Assembly (NCBI GenBank): GCA_028280445.1
Contig: JANQLU010000034.1
Span: forward strand, 1-58,281
DNA from: Pirellulaceae bacterium
GTDB lineage: Bacteria; Planctomycetota; Planctomycetia; Pirellulales; Pirellulaceae
Direction: 5' to 3'
DNA length: 58,281 bases
The position numbers and the translations under genes are program-made. Positions 26,065 through 33,630 of the stretch are shown here, piece by piece (within the stretch, counting starts at the first letter, position 1; each line of letters begins with the position of its first letter). A model generated the notes under the pieces. That model did not search any database, was not told the origin of the DNA, and worked only from the letters and a program-made list of their open reading frames with translations.

Positions 26065-26940
26065 TTATGGGATAATTTGGTCAGGGTTCGAGGTCACAAT
26101 GTCACGGGCTCCGGCGCTTTTGAGTTTGGGAATGAGTTGCACGAGTTCGGTCCGTTTGACCGCACTTCGAACGGCAAACCACTGTTGGTTTTTCAAAGGA
26201 GATACGGTTGGTTCTCGCATGCAAGGGAGCAACTGCAAAACGGCCTCGAGGTTTTCTTTAGCGACATTCAGGTCGATCATCGATCGCTTTCTGGCCTCGA
26301 GCACCGATTGCAACAACATCACCAATGCGTCAACTTTTTCTCGCGTGTCTCGATTTTCCATCACGCGTGGGTTGGCATAAAGTCGGGTCGACGATTGCAT
26401 GATTTCGTCAATGATTTGAAGGTTGTTTGCGCGAAGTGTTGAGCCAGTTGCAGTATTGTCGATGATGCAGTCAGCATCTTCGGGAGGAAAAACTTCGGTG
26501 GCGCCAAAGGTTGTAAGAATTGACGCGTCGATGTTTTGGGCGGCAATCCAACGACCAGCAATGGCGGGATATTCGGTCGCCACAACAATTTTTCGTTCGG
26601 GCAATTGCCCATCGTGCAGTATTTCTCGGGGGGCCGCTGCAACTAGTTTGACGGGGTTGAGTTTGGTATCGAGCAGTTCGACGAGTTCAGTACCGGTTTC
26701 ACTGACCCAGTCGTTTCCAGCGAACCCGATGTCACGGGCTCCGACGGCAAGCATCGAAATCACGTTGCGGGGTTTGAGAATTTTAGTCGAGAACCCTTCG
26801 ATCGAAAGGCTCGGCCGGTAGTCGCGTTCTGTTTTTCTGATGTGGATACCGGCATCAGATAGCAGTCGAACGATTTGGTCAAACATCCTGCCTTTGGGCA
26901 GAGCAAACTGGACGATGGCGTCGGTGTTGATTTGTTGCAT
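26065..26940 (-). CDS. hisG: ATP phosphoribosyltransferase, long form
   Basis: 291 residues: the long, self-sufficient HisG with a C-terminal ACT-like histidine-sensing domain (about 215-291), so HisZ is not needed. It starts with FALPKGRMFDQIVRLL, then RARDIGF-type GARDIGFAGNDWV, and the family signature EVFPPEDADCIIDNTATGSTL. It catalyses the first, feedback-inhibited step of histidine synthesis. An AAGGAAAT ribosome binding site lies about 7 bases before the ATG. The attenuator ends 46 bases upstream, so the operon would be controlled both by attenuation and by enzyme inhibition. Confidence 0.95.
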   Translation of the reverse strand: MQQINTDAIVQFALPKGRMFDQIVRLLSDAGIHIRKTERDYRPSLSIEGFSTKILKPRNVISMLAVGARDIGFAGNDWVSETGTELVELLDTKLNPVKLVAAAPREILHDGQLPERKIVVATEYPAIAGRWIAAQNIDASILTTFGATEVFPPEDADCIIDNTATGSTLRANNLQIIDEIMQSSTRLYANPRVMENRDTREKVDALVMLLQSVLEARKRSMIDLNVAKENLEAVLQLLPCMREPTVSPLKNQQWFAVRSAVKRTELVQLIPKLKSAGARDIVTSNPDQIIP

Positions 26941-26985
26941 TGGATTTCCTTGGGGCCGTGGCAGGCAATTTTGTCAGGAATGCAA

Positions 26986-27012
26986 CAAAAAAGCCGACCA
27001 ACAGGCCGGCTA
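26986..27012 (-). terminator. Attenuator terminator hairpin of the his operon
   Basis: An 8-bp stem (AGCCGGCC / GGTCGGCT, one G-U pair) with a TGTT loop is followed by six T residues, on the minus strand between the leader ORF and hisG. It lies upstream of the operon rather than after a gene, as expected for an attenuator. Confidence 0.9.
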
Positions 27013-27036
27013 TTGAGTGTTCAATTGGTCCAGCCT
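26986..27036 (-). promoter_or_regulatory. Histidine-operon attenuator (antiterminator/terminator switch)
   Basis: Read on the minus strand, four segments can pair in alternatives. Segment 1, CCGGCC (27070-27075), lies inside the leader-peptide ORF. Segment 2, GGCTGG (27030-27035), begins at the leader stop codon. Segment 3 is CCGGCC (27004-27009) and segment 4 is GGTCGG (26994-26999). 1:2 is a protecting stem, 2:3 the antiterminator (helped by an inner ATTGA/TCAAT stem), and 3:4 the terminator. A ribosome stalled at the His codons would mask segment 1 and leave 2 free to pair with 3, allowing hisG transcription. Confidence 0.88.
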
Positions 27037-27097
27037 AAACGCGCGGATGATGTGCGTGAGAATGATGATGGCCGGATTTTGTATGATTTAAAGTCAT
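27035..27097 (-). CDS. hisL: Histidine operon leader peptide
   Basis: A 20-codon ORF (MTLNHTKSGHHHSHAHHPRV) with seven histidine codons, five of them within a seven-residue run of alternating HHH-S-H-A-HH, then Pro-Arg-Val and TAG. It precedes the attenuator hairpins and hisG on the same strand. No Shine-Dalgarno sequence is seen; the predicted transcription start falls at or beside the A of the ATG, so translation may be leaderless. It resembles HisL of enterobacteria in logic but not in sequence. It is too short for ordinary gene callers. Confidence 0.88.
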   Translation of the reverse strand: MTLNHTKSGHHHSHAHHPRV

Positions 27098-27103
27098 GTC
27101 TGG

Positions 27104-27131
27104 ATTATCGTTTGCAAAAATATTTCGTCAA
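27104..27131 (-). promoter_or_regulatory. Promoter of the his operon
   Basis: TTGACG (27126-27131), a 16-base spacer and GATAAT (27104-27109) form a strong sigma-70-type promoter. Seven bases past the -10 is 27097, the first base of the leader ATG. It lies just after the stop of the preceding gene (27160), so the his operon has its own promoter. Confidence 0.8.
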
Positions 27132-27159
27132 CAGCTAATTGCATAAATTCTCGTGGCAA

Positions 27160-28035
27160 TTATTTTTTTTCCACCAATAGCTCGATGGGCCGGTGATCAC
27201 TTGTTTGATCGTCATCGGGAAAATCGCCTTCGCGAACGATAATTTTGCTCGACGAGTTCCAGTCGTTGGGGAAATTCGATGTGAAAGCAAAATCGACAAT
27301 GGTATCGGGATACCGATCTTTGCCGTCCTCGCCAGCCAGCCAACAAGTGTCGACCAGTTTTTCCGGTTTGCTCCATTTCCAAATACCGTCTTTGGTGAAT
27401 TCGTCAAACGCGGTGTTTCCCGTTTGTTTTTTGATTTGGTAATCAAAATTAAAGCTGCCGATCGCGATGACCGGTTTGGCAATTGTTTTCGCCCATTTTC
27501 GCAAAGCCAATGCCTGTGTTTGACGGAGGTCGCTGTTGCGCAGAGAGAAATGACAAACGACGACAACGATTTCTTGATTCGTAACCTTGTCCTTCAAGTT
27601 GACGACAAACGGCGAGGCGTGGGCGCCGTCGTTGAGTTTGAGTTTCTCATATTTGTGCATGTCCAGATGGCTAACCGCTTCGAATCGATTTTGATTGTAG
27701 GCGAGAAACAGTCGCTGGTTTTCTCGATTCTGGAATTGACCTGACGCTCCGAGCAAAAACGAATAGCGTTTGATAAATCGTTTGCTCAATGACTCGACGT
27801 AAACTTGTGGCTGATCGACTTCGGACAATGCGATCAGATCGGCAGCGCCGAGATCGTTCAACTGCTTGGCGATGACCTGAGGCTCGTTTCCAGAAGATTC
27901 GATGTTCCAGTGCAACACACGATATTTGAACGGTTTATCTTGCACGTCTGCCGAGGGGCCGTCGTTAGCGTTCTGGCAACTCGTCAATGAAACGAGCAGG
28001 GATGCAAGTATTAATTTCAGATAAAAGGTTTTCAT
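27160..28035 (-). CDS. Endonuclease/exonuclease/phosphatase family lipoprotein
   Basis: 291 residues with a lipoprotein signal (MKTFYLKLILASLLVSLTSC). The EEP fold follows: YRVLHWNIESSG (metal-binding N), ADLIALSEVDQP (E), VVVVCHFSLRNSD, AIGSFNFDYQ (N/D) and the final QTSDHRPIELLV (catalytic D-H). It is anchored outside the cytoplasm and could cleave extracellular nucleic acid or a phosphodiester. It stands upstream of the his promoter and has no evident link to histidine synthesis. Confidence 0.8.
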   Translation of the reverse strand: MKTFYLKLILASLLVSLTSCQNANDGPSADVQDKPFKYRVLHWNIESSGNEPQVIAKQLNDLGAADLIALSEVDQPQVYVESLSKRFIKRYSFLLGASGQFQNRENQRLFLAYNQNRFEAVSHLDMHKYEKLKLNDGAHASPFVVNLKDKVTNQEIVVVVCHFSLRNSDLRQTQALALRKWAKTIAKPVIAIGSFNFDYQIKKQTGNTAFDEFTKDGIWKWSKPEKLVDTCWLAGEDGKDRYPDTIVDFAFTSNFPNDWNSSSKIIVREGDFPDDDQTSDHRPIELLVEKK

Positions 28036-28141
28036 GTTGGTCGAAAAGACAGATGAAAATTGGAATCCCGTTTATAACAAATTAAAACCATTCGCTGGAT
28101 GGCCCGAAATTCGTTGTGAATTTTAATTAACATTTGATTGC

Positions 28142-28332
28142 GGGAGGGCGAGGCTCGTGGCCGAGCCGCCGGGGCGTTGCGGATGGGCGCACGCAGAGGC
28201 GCAGAGACGCAGGAGGTCATGGCGAAGCCACCCGTGAGCGGCAAGGCTCGCCGTGGGTTCGTTAGTGCCTCGTACCGGCGGCAAGCACCTTGCCGCTCAC
28301 GGGATCTGGCTCGGCAGGAGCCTCGCCCTCCC
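28142..28332. repeat. Composite repeat: family D arms around a degraded family A palindrome
   Basis: Left D arm GGGAGGGCGAGGCTCGTGGC + CGAGCC (28142-28167), right D arm GGCTCGGCAGGAGCCTCGCC + CTCCC (28308-28332). Between them is an imperfect family A palindrome at 28234-28300 and a stretch with alternating CGCAGAGGCGCAGAGACGCA at about 28190-28213. The tail CTCCCAAAATGCG is repeated. It fills the gene-free region 28036-28392. Confidence 0.85.
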
Positions 28333-28392
28333 AAAATGCGCCTTCCCAAAATGCGCCCTCCCAAGAAGCAAGCTCTCCCGAAATGCGCTGTG

Positions 28393-28932
28393 TTAGTTAG
28401 TGGCATTCAGCTGGCCGAACCAATCGTTTCGATAGGCGTCGATTACAATATGTGTTCGTGAACTTGAACCGCAGTTCTTGACGTGATGTGGGTGGCGAAA
28501 GTCCAAATACCAACAGCTACCGGCTGGCATTTCGATGCGTTCATCGGCCAAATAGAATTCGACTTGGGGGTTGGTCGTGATCGGAATGTGGAGTCGAATT
28601 TCATCGTCGTTCAACGAATCACAATGTTCTCGGATCACCGCGCCGGCATCTAATTTCATCAACCGCACGGAAGATTTTTTGATTGGCAATTGATCGAGGA
28701 CCTGATGAAAATAGTCACAGCGTTCCAACAGAGGTGTGGGGCGACAAATGTCAGGCAAGGCGCAAGAGTAGATGTTGGTTGGATCGCCAGCGGGAGCCAG
28801 CAGTGCTGCCAGACTCCAGTTCCCCTGATGATCGTTCGGATTGTAATGCGGAATCCATTCGTCCTGTCGAACTTTTCCGAGATCGTTTAGCAAGCGTTTG
28901 ACATCAAATTCAAGCGGCAAACGGAATTTCAT
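28393..28932 (-). CDS. Aspartyl/asparaginyl beta-hydroxylase-like 2OG dioxygenase
   Basis: 179 residues from the ATG at 28932; the open frame continues 39 codons upstream into tRNA-Ser, so the later start is used. The double-stranded beta-helix carries the Fe(II) ligands HxD (REHCDSLND) and the distal His in FRHPHHVKN, with SSRTHIVIDAY at the end. The family hydroxylates Asp/Asn side chains of proteins, or small substrates, using 2-oxoglutarate. It is small compared with multi-domain eukaryotic forms. Its substrate is unknown. Confidence 0.78.
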   Translation of the reverse strand: MKFRLPLEFDVKRLLNDLGKVRQDEWIPHYNPNDHQGNWSLAALLAPAGDPTNIYSCALPDICRPTPLLERCDYFHQVLDQLPIKKSSVRLMKLDAGAVIREHCDSLNDDEIRLHIPITTNPQVEFYLADERIEMPAGSCWYLDFRHPHHVKNCGSSSRTHIVIDAYRNDWFGQLNATN

Positions 28933-28995
28933 TGTTCCAATTTCCCGGTGAAACCGAGACCATTTTTCAAGCTCGAAAAAAACGGTCAATCCAAG

Positions 28996-29078
28996 CGGAG
29001 GGCACGAGACTCGAACTCGCAACCGGATATTCCGGCACTTCATTTCCAATGAAGCCGCTAACCATTCGCTTACCCTCC
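28996..29078 (-). tRNA. tRNA-Ser(GGA)
   Basis: The acceptor stem GGAGGGT / GCCCTCC, D-arm with GGTTAGCGG, anticodon stem CTTCA / TGAAG around loop TTGGAAA (anticodon GGA), a long variable arm (CCGG AATAT CCGG) and a T-arm with TTCGAGT are all present. The long variable arm confirms serine. The 3' CCA is not encoded (CTT follows the discriminator G). Confidence 0.93.
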
Positions 29079-29200
29079 CAATCCGCGCCGATCAGACACG
29101 GATGACGAAAGTGAAGATTTTAACCCATCGTCAAATTTGGCGAAACGGTCGATTTTCAAAGAGTTTGAATTTTGGCATACCAAAAGTGACGACACATTTG

Positions 29201-29229
29201 TTGGGAATCGGTTCGTTTGCGGTTATACT
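29201..29229 (+). promoter_or_regulatory. Sigma-70-type promoter
   Basis: TTGGGA (29201-29206), 17-base spacer, TATACT (29224-29229). The expected transcript start is near 29236, upstream of the strong ribosome binding site and TTG at 29288. It supports the shorter start for the next gene. Confidence 0.65.
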
Positions 29230-29287
29230 AACAGCGAAAATGCGTATTTCGCACTGGCGCCTGGAGCCCGGAACGGAGGAGGCTGTC

Positions 29288-29815
29288 TTGGCAAATGTTA
29301 ATGATCAATATCGTTCGAAATCGTCATTTAGTTTGCGGTTCGTTTTTGGAATCGTGATCTCGTGTTCGTTGTTTTTTGCGCTGTTTTCATTGAGCTCGAC
29401 AGCAGCAATTGCATTGACCGTGTTGGTGACTCCAGCGATTATTCGAACGGGCAATATCGAAAGTCAATTTCGGCAATACAGCATTGAATTGAACTGGAGA
29501 CAGCGAAGCTATTTTTTCCTGTCGTCCCTGGGACTGATGTTGAATTCGGTGTTCATCGGCCTGATTGCTTTTGCCGCGGTGTGTATTGGCTGCACGCTGT
29601 TGGGGTACGGGTTTGCGCTCGCTTTCGGATCGGCAGTGACGTCGCCTATGGAGGTCGCATTTGTCGGAGCCGCCAGTGGTGTTGTTTGGGGTATCATTGC
29701 CGGAATCGTGACCGTGGGGTGGTACTGGAATTTGAACTGGATTCCAGACATCGATTTCAAAGATGGCGAAGCGGCAAGTAGTCTGGTTTGGAATTGGAAT
29801 CCGACTCGATCTTGA
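29288..29815 (+). CDS. Multi-pass membrane protein, unknown
   Basis: 175 residues from TTG at 29288. This start has GGAGGAGG at 29275-29282 five bases upstream and lies after a good promoter; earlier in-frame starts at 29102 and 29240 have neither. About four hydrophobic segments are separated by short loops, and the C-terminus is polar (WIPDIDFKDGEAASS). No family recognised. Confidence 0.6.
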   Translation: MANVNDQYRSKSSFSLRFVFGIVISCSLFFALFSLSSTAAIALTVLVTPAIIRTGNIESQFRQYSIELNWRQRSYFFLSSLGLMLNSVFIGLIAFAAVCIGCTLLGYGFALAFGSAVTSPMEVAFVGAASGVVWGIIAGIVTVGWYWNLNWIPDIDFKDGEAASSLVWNWNPTRS

Positions 29816-29858
29816 GTTTGAACGTGTTATGCATTTTCGAGAGAGCGAGCCTGATCTT

Positions 29859-30057
29859 GTGAGCGGCAAGGCGCTAGCCGCCGGTAAGATGCGGTAGCCC
29901 ATTACCGGCGGCTAGCGCCTTGCCGCTCATAATTCTGTTTGGCTCGGCAGGAGCCTCGCCCTCCCGAGAAGCCGGTCCGAAGCGCTACCGCAACTGAATC
30001 GGCTAGCGCCTTGCCGCTCATAATTCTGTTTGGCTCGGCAGGAGCCTCGCCCTCCCG
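29859..30057. repeat. Composite family A + D repeat with 57-bp direct duplication
   Basis: A full family A palindrome (29859-29929) is followed by a D arm (29941-29966). The right half plus D arm (29910-29966) is repeated almost exactly at 30001-30057, starting GGCTAGCGCCTTGCCGCTCA and ending CGCCCTCCCG. The 34 bases between copies suggest an imperfect duplication or unequal exchange. Confidence 0.9.
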
Positions 30058-30058
30058 G

Positions 30059-30114
30059 ATTGTTCAGGCGTCAATCGTTGTTCAAGCGTTCAATCGTTGT
30101 TCAAGCGTCAATCG
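30059..30114. repeat. Tandem repeat at the 3' end of rho
   Basis: Three copies of an 18-19-base unit (TTGTTCAAGCGTCAATCG and near variants) lie in tandem. The last copy reaches into the rho stop codon. The last base changes between units, suggesting slippage. Confidence 0.75.
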
Positions 30115-31400
30115 TTTTGCATTTTGCCGCTGATCAACTTGATGAATTCTTCGTTGGTCTGGAAACGGCCTAGTTGGGTTGTCAACTGTTCCATCGCTTC
30201 GACGTGATGCATCGATGTCAATGTTCGTCGCAGCATTGTTACGGCGTGCAATGTTTCTGGAGACAACAGCAGTTCTTCGCGTCGTGTTCCAGTTTGTGTA
30301 ATGTCAATCGCTGGCCAAACTCTGCGATCAGCTAATTTGCGATCGAGAACCAGTTCCATGTTACCGGTGCCTTTGAACTCCTGAAAAATCAGTTCGTCCA
30401 TTCGACTGCCTGTATCGACCAGGGCAGTTCCGACAACGGTCAACGAGCCGCCTTCTTCGAAACAGCGGGCGGTAGCGAACAGTTTTTTGGGGATATCCAT
30501 CGCTTTGATATCGACACCACCCGACATGGTTCGGCCCGTATTGCCGACCCATTTGTTGAACGCGCGGGCCAGCCGCGTAATCGAGTCCATCAGCAAAAAT
30601 ACGTCACGGCCCATTTCGGCCAGTCGTTTACAACGTTCGATGACCAGTTGCGAAATTCGCACATGGCTTTCGATATCCTCGTCGAGGCTGCTGGCGATCA
30701 CTTCACCATCAACATTGCGACGCATATCGGTGACTTCTTCGGGACGCTCGTCAATTAGCATTACGATCAATTTGGTGTCGGGATGATTTTGTGAAATTCC
30801 CTGACTGATGTGCTGCAGCATCACCGTTTTTCCACTTCGCGGTGGTGCGACAATCAAAGCACGTTGACCTTTGCCCAATGGTGCGAGTAAATCGATGACT
30901 CGATTGGTCAGCGGTTGGGGGCCGACCTCGAGTTTATAAAAGTATTCGGGGTTAATCGCCGTCAAGCTGTCAAACGATTTGACGTCCAGGTAGGCGTCCG
31001 GTTCAATCCCATCAACGTCGGTGATTTCACGCAAACGGGGGCCCTGCTGCCGTCGGCCGGGTTGAACCATGCCTTTGATCATCAGGCCGGCGCGCAACCC
31101 ATATTTTTCAATCATCGTTCCAGGAACGAATGGGTCGGAGCGTTCGCGAGAGTAGTTGTTGTCGGGGCTGCGGAGAAATCCGTAACCGTTGGGGTGGAGC
31201 TCCAGGAGCCCGACGCCTTCGGACAATTCGACTTCTTCGTCGGGATCGAGTTCCGCAGTGGTTTGATTTTCGCCTTTGTTGTTGTTGTCGTAGTAACGAC
31301 GGCGACGGCGACCGCTGCCAGAGCGTTTGTTGTTTTGGTTGCCGCGGCTTCCAGATGAACGACTACTTGCGCCACGTGGGCGATATCGTTTCTTTGCCAT
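30108..31400 (-). CDS. rho: Transcription termination factor Rho
   Basis: 430 residues. The RNA-dependent hexameric helicase ends transcription. The N-terminus (about 1-55) is an Arg/Gly/Ser/Asn-rich disordered extension (RSSGSRGNQNNKRSGSGRRR...). It is followed by the OB-fold RNA-binding domain (GYGFLRSPDNNY). The ATPase domain has Walker A PPRSGKTVML, VLIDERPEEVTDMRR, the Q-loop region and DSITRLARAFN. AGGTGA lies eight bases before the ATG. A 7-bp T/A-rich stem in the leader may take part in autoregulation, but this is not shown. The tandem repeat overlaps the stop. Confidence 0.96.
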   Translation of the reverse strand: MAKKRYRPRGASSRSSGSRGNQNNKRSGSGRRRRRYYDNNNKGENQTTAELDPDEEVELSEGVGLLELHPNGYGFLRSPDNNYSRERSDPFVPGTMIEKYGLRAGLMIKGMVQPGRRQQGPRLREITDVDGIEPDAYLDVKSFDSLTAINPEYFYKLEVGPQPLTNRVIDLLAPLGKGQRALIVAPPRSGKTVMLQHISQGISQNHPDTKLIVMLIDERPEEVTDMRRNVDGEVIASSLDEDIESHVRISQLVIERCKRLAEMGRDVFLLMDSITRLARAFNKWVGNTGRTMSGGVDIKAMDIPKKLFATARCFEEGGSLTVVGTALVDTGSRMDELIFQEFKGTGNMELVLDRKLADRRVWPAIDITQTGTRREELLLSPETLHAVTMLRRTLTSMHHVEAMEQLTTQLGRFQTNEEFIKLISGKMQND

Positions 31401-32066
31401 AGATTGTCACCTAAATTTTTAAAGAGTGAGTTTTTTCAACTCAAAAAACAAACAAGATTGGAAGACATTACCCATCATCCGGGGCATATCGGACCCAAGC
31501 ATCTTGCTTGAACAGCCAATGTTGTTGCGAAATTAATCACAGCAAAATGGTTTGACCATGACTCGAATGCGAGCCGAGAGTGTTAATCTCCAGGTCGATT
31601 GATATCTGCTCCGCTTCCAAACACAATCGAGCGAGACATGACGTGGGCCATTCGTTTCGCCAGGATGAAGCAAGGTCATCAGAGTTGGGTTTTGTTTGGT
31701 ACCGATTTTCCACTTTTCGGGCGACGATCTGCCAAGAAATCCACCAGAATCGTACTGAATCCGAGATGTCTGAAGGTGTCAGACGTTTTGGGATGAAAGC
31801 CGGTAATCCCAAGACCATGCTTGCTTCATCGAAGGAAGCATTTATTACTATGCGAAGTGTTACCCAAAGTATCGTTTATGTCAAGTTCGCGGGCCAGTAA
31901 AAAGGTCGGAAATTTGCCGAAATCACCAAAATATCCCAGTCATTAGCTTCTCAACCAGTGCTTTTGATGTTTTCCAAAAAATAGGAAGATTTGCAAGATT
32001 TTAACAAACCCGTTTCCCGATACGACAAGAGACGGTTCGTTTTTTCACGAGTTACGGATAACGACA
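31401..32066. other. Intergenic region, no clear gene
   Basis: Two overlapping frames (31580-31900 plus, 31537-31818 minus) lack ribosome binding sites and recognisable motifs, and the base composition does not favour either. A small stem (GAGTT/AACTC) sits next to the rho start. A possible transcript start for the thioredoxin-like gene is near the A/T-rich run at about 32000. Confidence 0.4.
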
Positions 32067-33599
32067 ATGTTGCGACTCGGCCTATTGATATTAACCACGT
32101 TTGGGGTCATTAGTCTTCCCACCATCGCCACGGGACAAATCCAGTGGATGGAAAATGTCTCGATTGCCAAGACCAAAGCGGCAAGCGAAGGCAAGTTTGT
32201 GCTGCTCCATTTTACCGGAGCCCAGTGTCGGCCATGCCAGCAGTTGGAGACGTTTGTTTACCCCAACGTCCAGTTGGCCCAAAAAATGAACGAGCTCGTC
32301 GTTCCAGTGAAAATCAAAAGCGAAACTCAAGAAAAAATATTTCGCCAGTTCAGCGTCGCCACGATGCCGACAGACATTGTCATGACTGCCGACGGAACGA
32401 TCGTTGTCAAACGGAAAAGTCCCAGTTCAGTCGACAATTACCTGTTTATGTTGAAACGTCTGGCCAAACTCAAAGCGAATCAGAGCGCCTCGGAAAAACG
32501 CAAGGATGCGGCCAAGGTCAGTTTGACCGACGAAGTTCAGCAGTTGCAAAAACGGGACGAAAAAATACGACAAAGTATCATGGCTGATCGACAGTTTCAG
32601 CCAAATTCGCGCGGGCAGTTGTACAAGCCCAAAAATCAAACGGTTCAAAATCAGTTTGTTCCTGGCAACCAACGGTTCCAAGTTCAACTCGACGATCCGG
32701 TTGTTCCGAAAATCAATCGTCCCGATCACAAATTTCAAATTCCCAATGTTCACGCAAAACAAACGTTGACCGATTCAGGTCCACCAACGAACGCATCCGT
32801 CGGAGACAATCCCCTGCGGCCCAAAACGAATATTGGCGGAAACCGAATTGTTAGAAACCAGGTGACTGACAACCGGAATACTGCGAACAAGATGACCGCG
32901 AACAAGATGACCGCGAACAAAAATCGTAACAAGACTGTGGTTAGTAATCCGTACATGAATTCAACCACGCCACCGAGCACTCCTCCCCAGTTTCAGATCA
33001 ACGACCAGCGAGTGGGGCCGGTTTCGCAAACTCCCAAACGGCAAAACACAAATCCAAACGTAAACACCACCAACAAAACGGTTATTACCAACCAATTTGT
33101 GTCTCCCAAAAAAGAGGACAAGCGGGCGCCGAAAGTCGTACAAAACCAGTACACACTTCCAAAGATGAACATTACACCGATTCAAAGCAGCCGTCCCGCA
33201 AAGCCGGCTATGAACGGTTTTTGTCCAGTCACGTTGATGGTCGAAGCTGATTGGCAAAAAGGTGACAAGCAGTGGGGATGTTATCATCGCGGAAAATTGT
33301 TTTTGTTCGCTTCCCAAGCGAAACGCGATCGGTTTATGAAAACGCCGGACGAATTTTGTCCTTTGCTGGCCGGATTTGATCCCGTTGAGTATGAACGAAC
33401 GGGCAAGCTAGTCGATGGCGGTGTTAAAACGGGCGTTGTGATTGAGGCCCACGGCAAACGCCAGATGATTCTGTTCAGCTCCGAGGATGCCAAATTGGCG
33501 TTCAAAAAAGAGCCCAGCCGCTACCTGGATTTCGTCAAAAAAATGAATGAGCGTACAGCTCGCAATCCCTCCAAGGGATCCAACGTCAAGCTACGATAA
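32067..33599 (+). CDS. Exported thioredoxin-like protein with C-terminal YHS-like domain
   Basis: 510 residues. A signal peptide (residues 1-23) is followed by a thioredoxin-like domain with CRPC (C54, C57) and the cis-proline loop ATMPTDIV. Residues ~165-375 are a low-complexity Asn/Thr/Lys/Gln-rich linker that contains a short NKMTANKMTANKN repeat. The last ~120 residues carry two YHS-like modules (CPVTLMVEADW, FCPLLAGFDPVEY and FSSEDAKLAFKKEPSRY). YHS proteins can bind metal. It may act as an outside-facing thiol oxidoreductase or metal handler. Confidence 0.7.
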   Translation: MLRLGLLILTTFGVISLPTIATGQIQWMENVSIAKTKAASEGKFVLLHFTGAQCRPCQQLETFVYPNVQLAQKMNELVVPVKIKSETQEKIFRQFSVATMPTDIVMTADGTIVVKRKSPSSVDNYLFMLKRLAKLKANQSASEKRKDAAKVSLTDEVQQLQKRDEKIRQSIMADRQFQPNSRGQLYKPKNQTVQNQFVPGNQRFQVQLDDPVVPKINRPDHKFQIPNVHAKQTLTDSGPPTNASVGDNPLRPKTNIGGNRIVRNQVTDNRNTANKMTANKMTANKNRNKTVVSNPYMNSTTPPSTPPQFQINDQRVGPVSQTPKRQNTNPNVNTTNKTVITNQFVSPKKEDKRAPKVVQNQYTLPKMNITPIQSSRPAKPAMNGFCPVTLMVEADWQKGDKQWGCYHRGKLFLFASQAKRDRFMKTPDEFCPLLAGFDPVEYERTGKLVDGGVKTGVVIEAHGKRQMILFSSEDAKLAFKKEPSRYLDFVKKMNERTARNPSKGSNVKLR

Positions 33600-33630
33600 G
33601 TAAACTGTTTTACGCGGCCGATTTTGCACG

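Noticed and set aside
28933..29049. Upstream extension of the dioxygenase
   Set aside because: The first codons would lie in tRNA-Ser; the ATG at 28932 fits the fold.
3464..30057. Palindromic repeats as a CRISPR array
   Set aside because: Copies are far apart and palindromic, with no regular unique spacers and no cas genes.
31537..31900. Overlapping frames on both strands upstream of the thioredoxin-like gene
   Set aside because: Neither has a binding site or recognisable domain; they are mutually exclusive.
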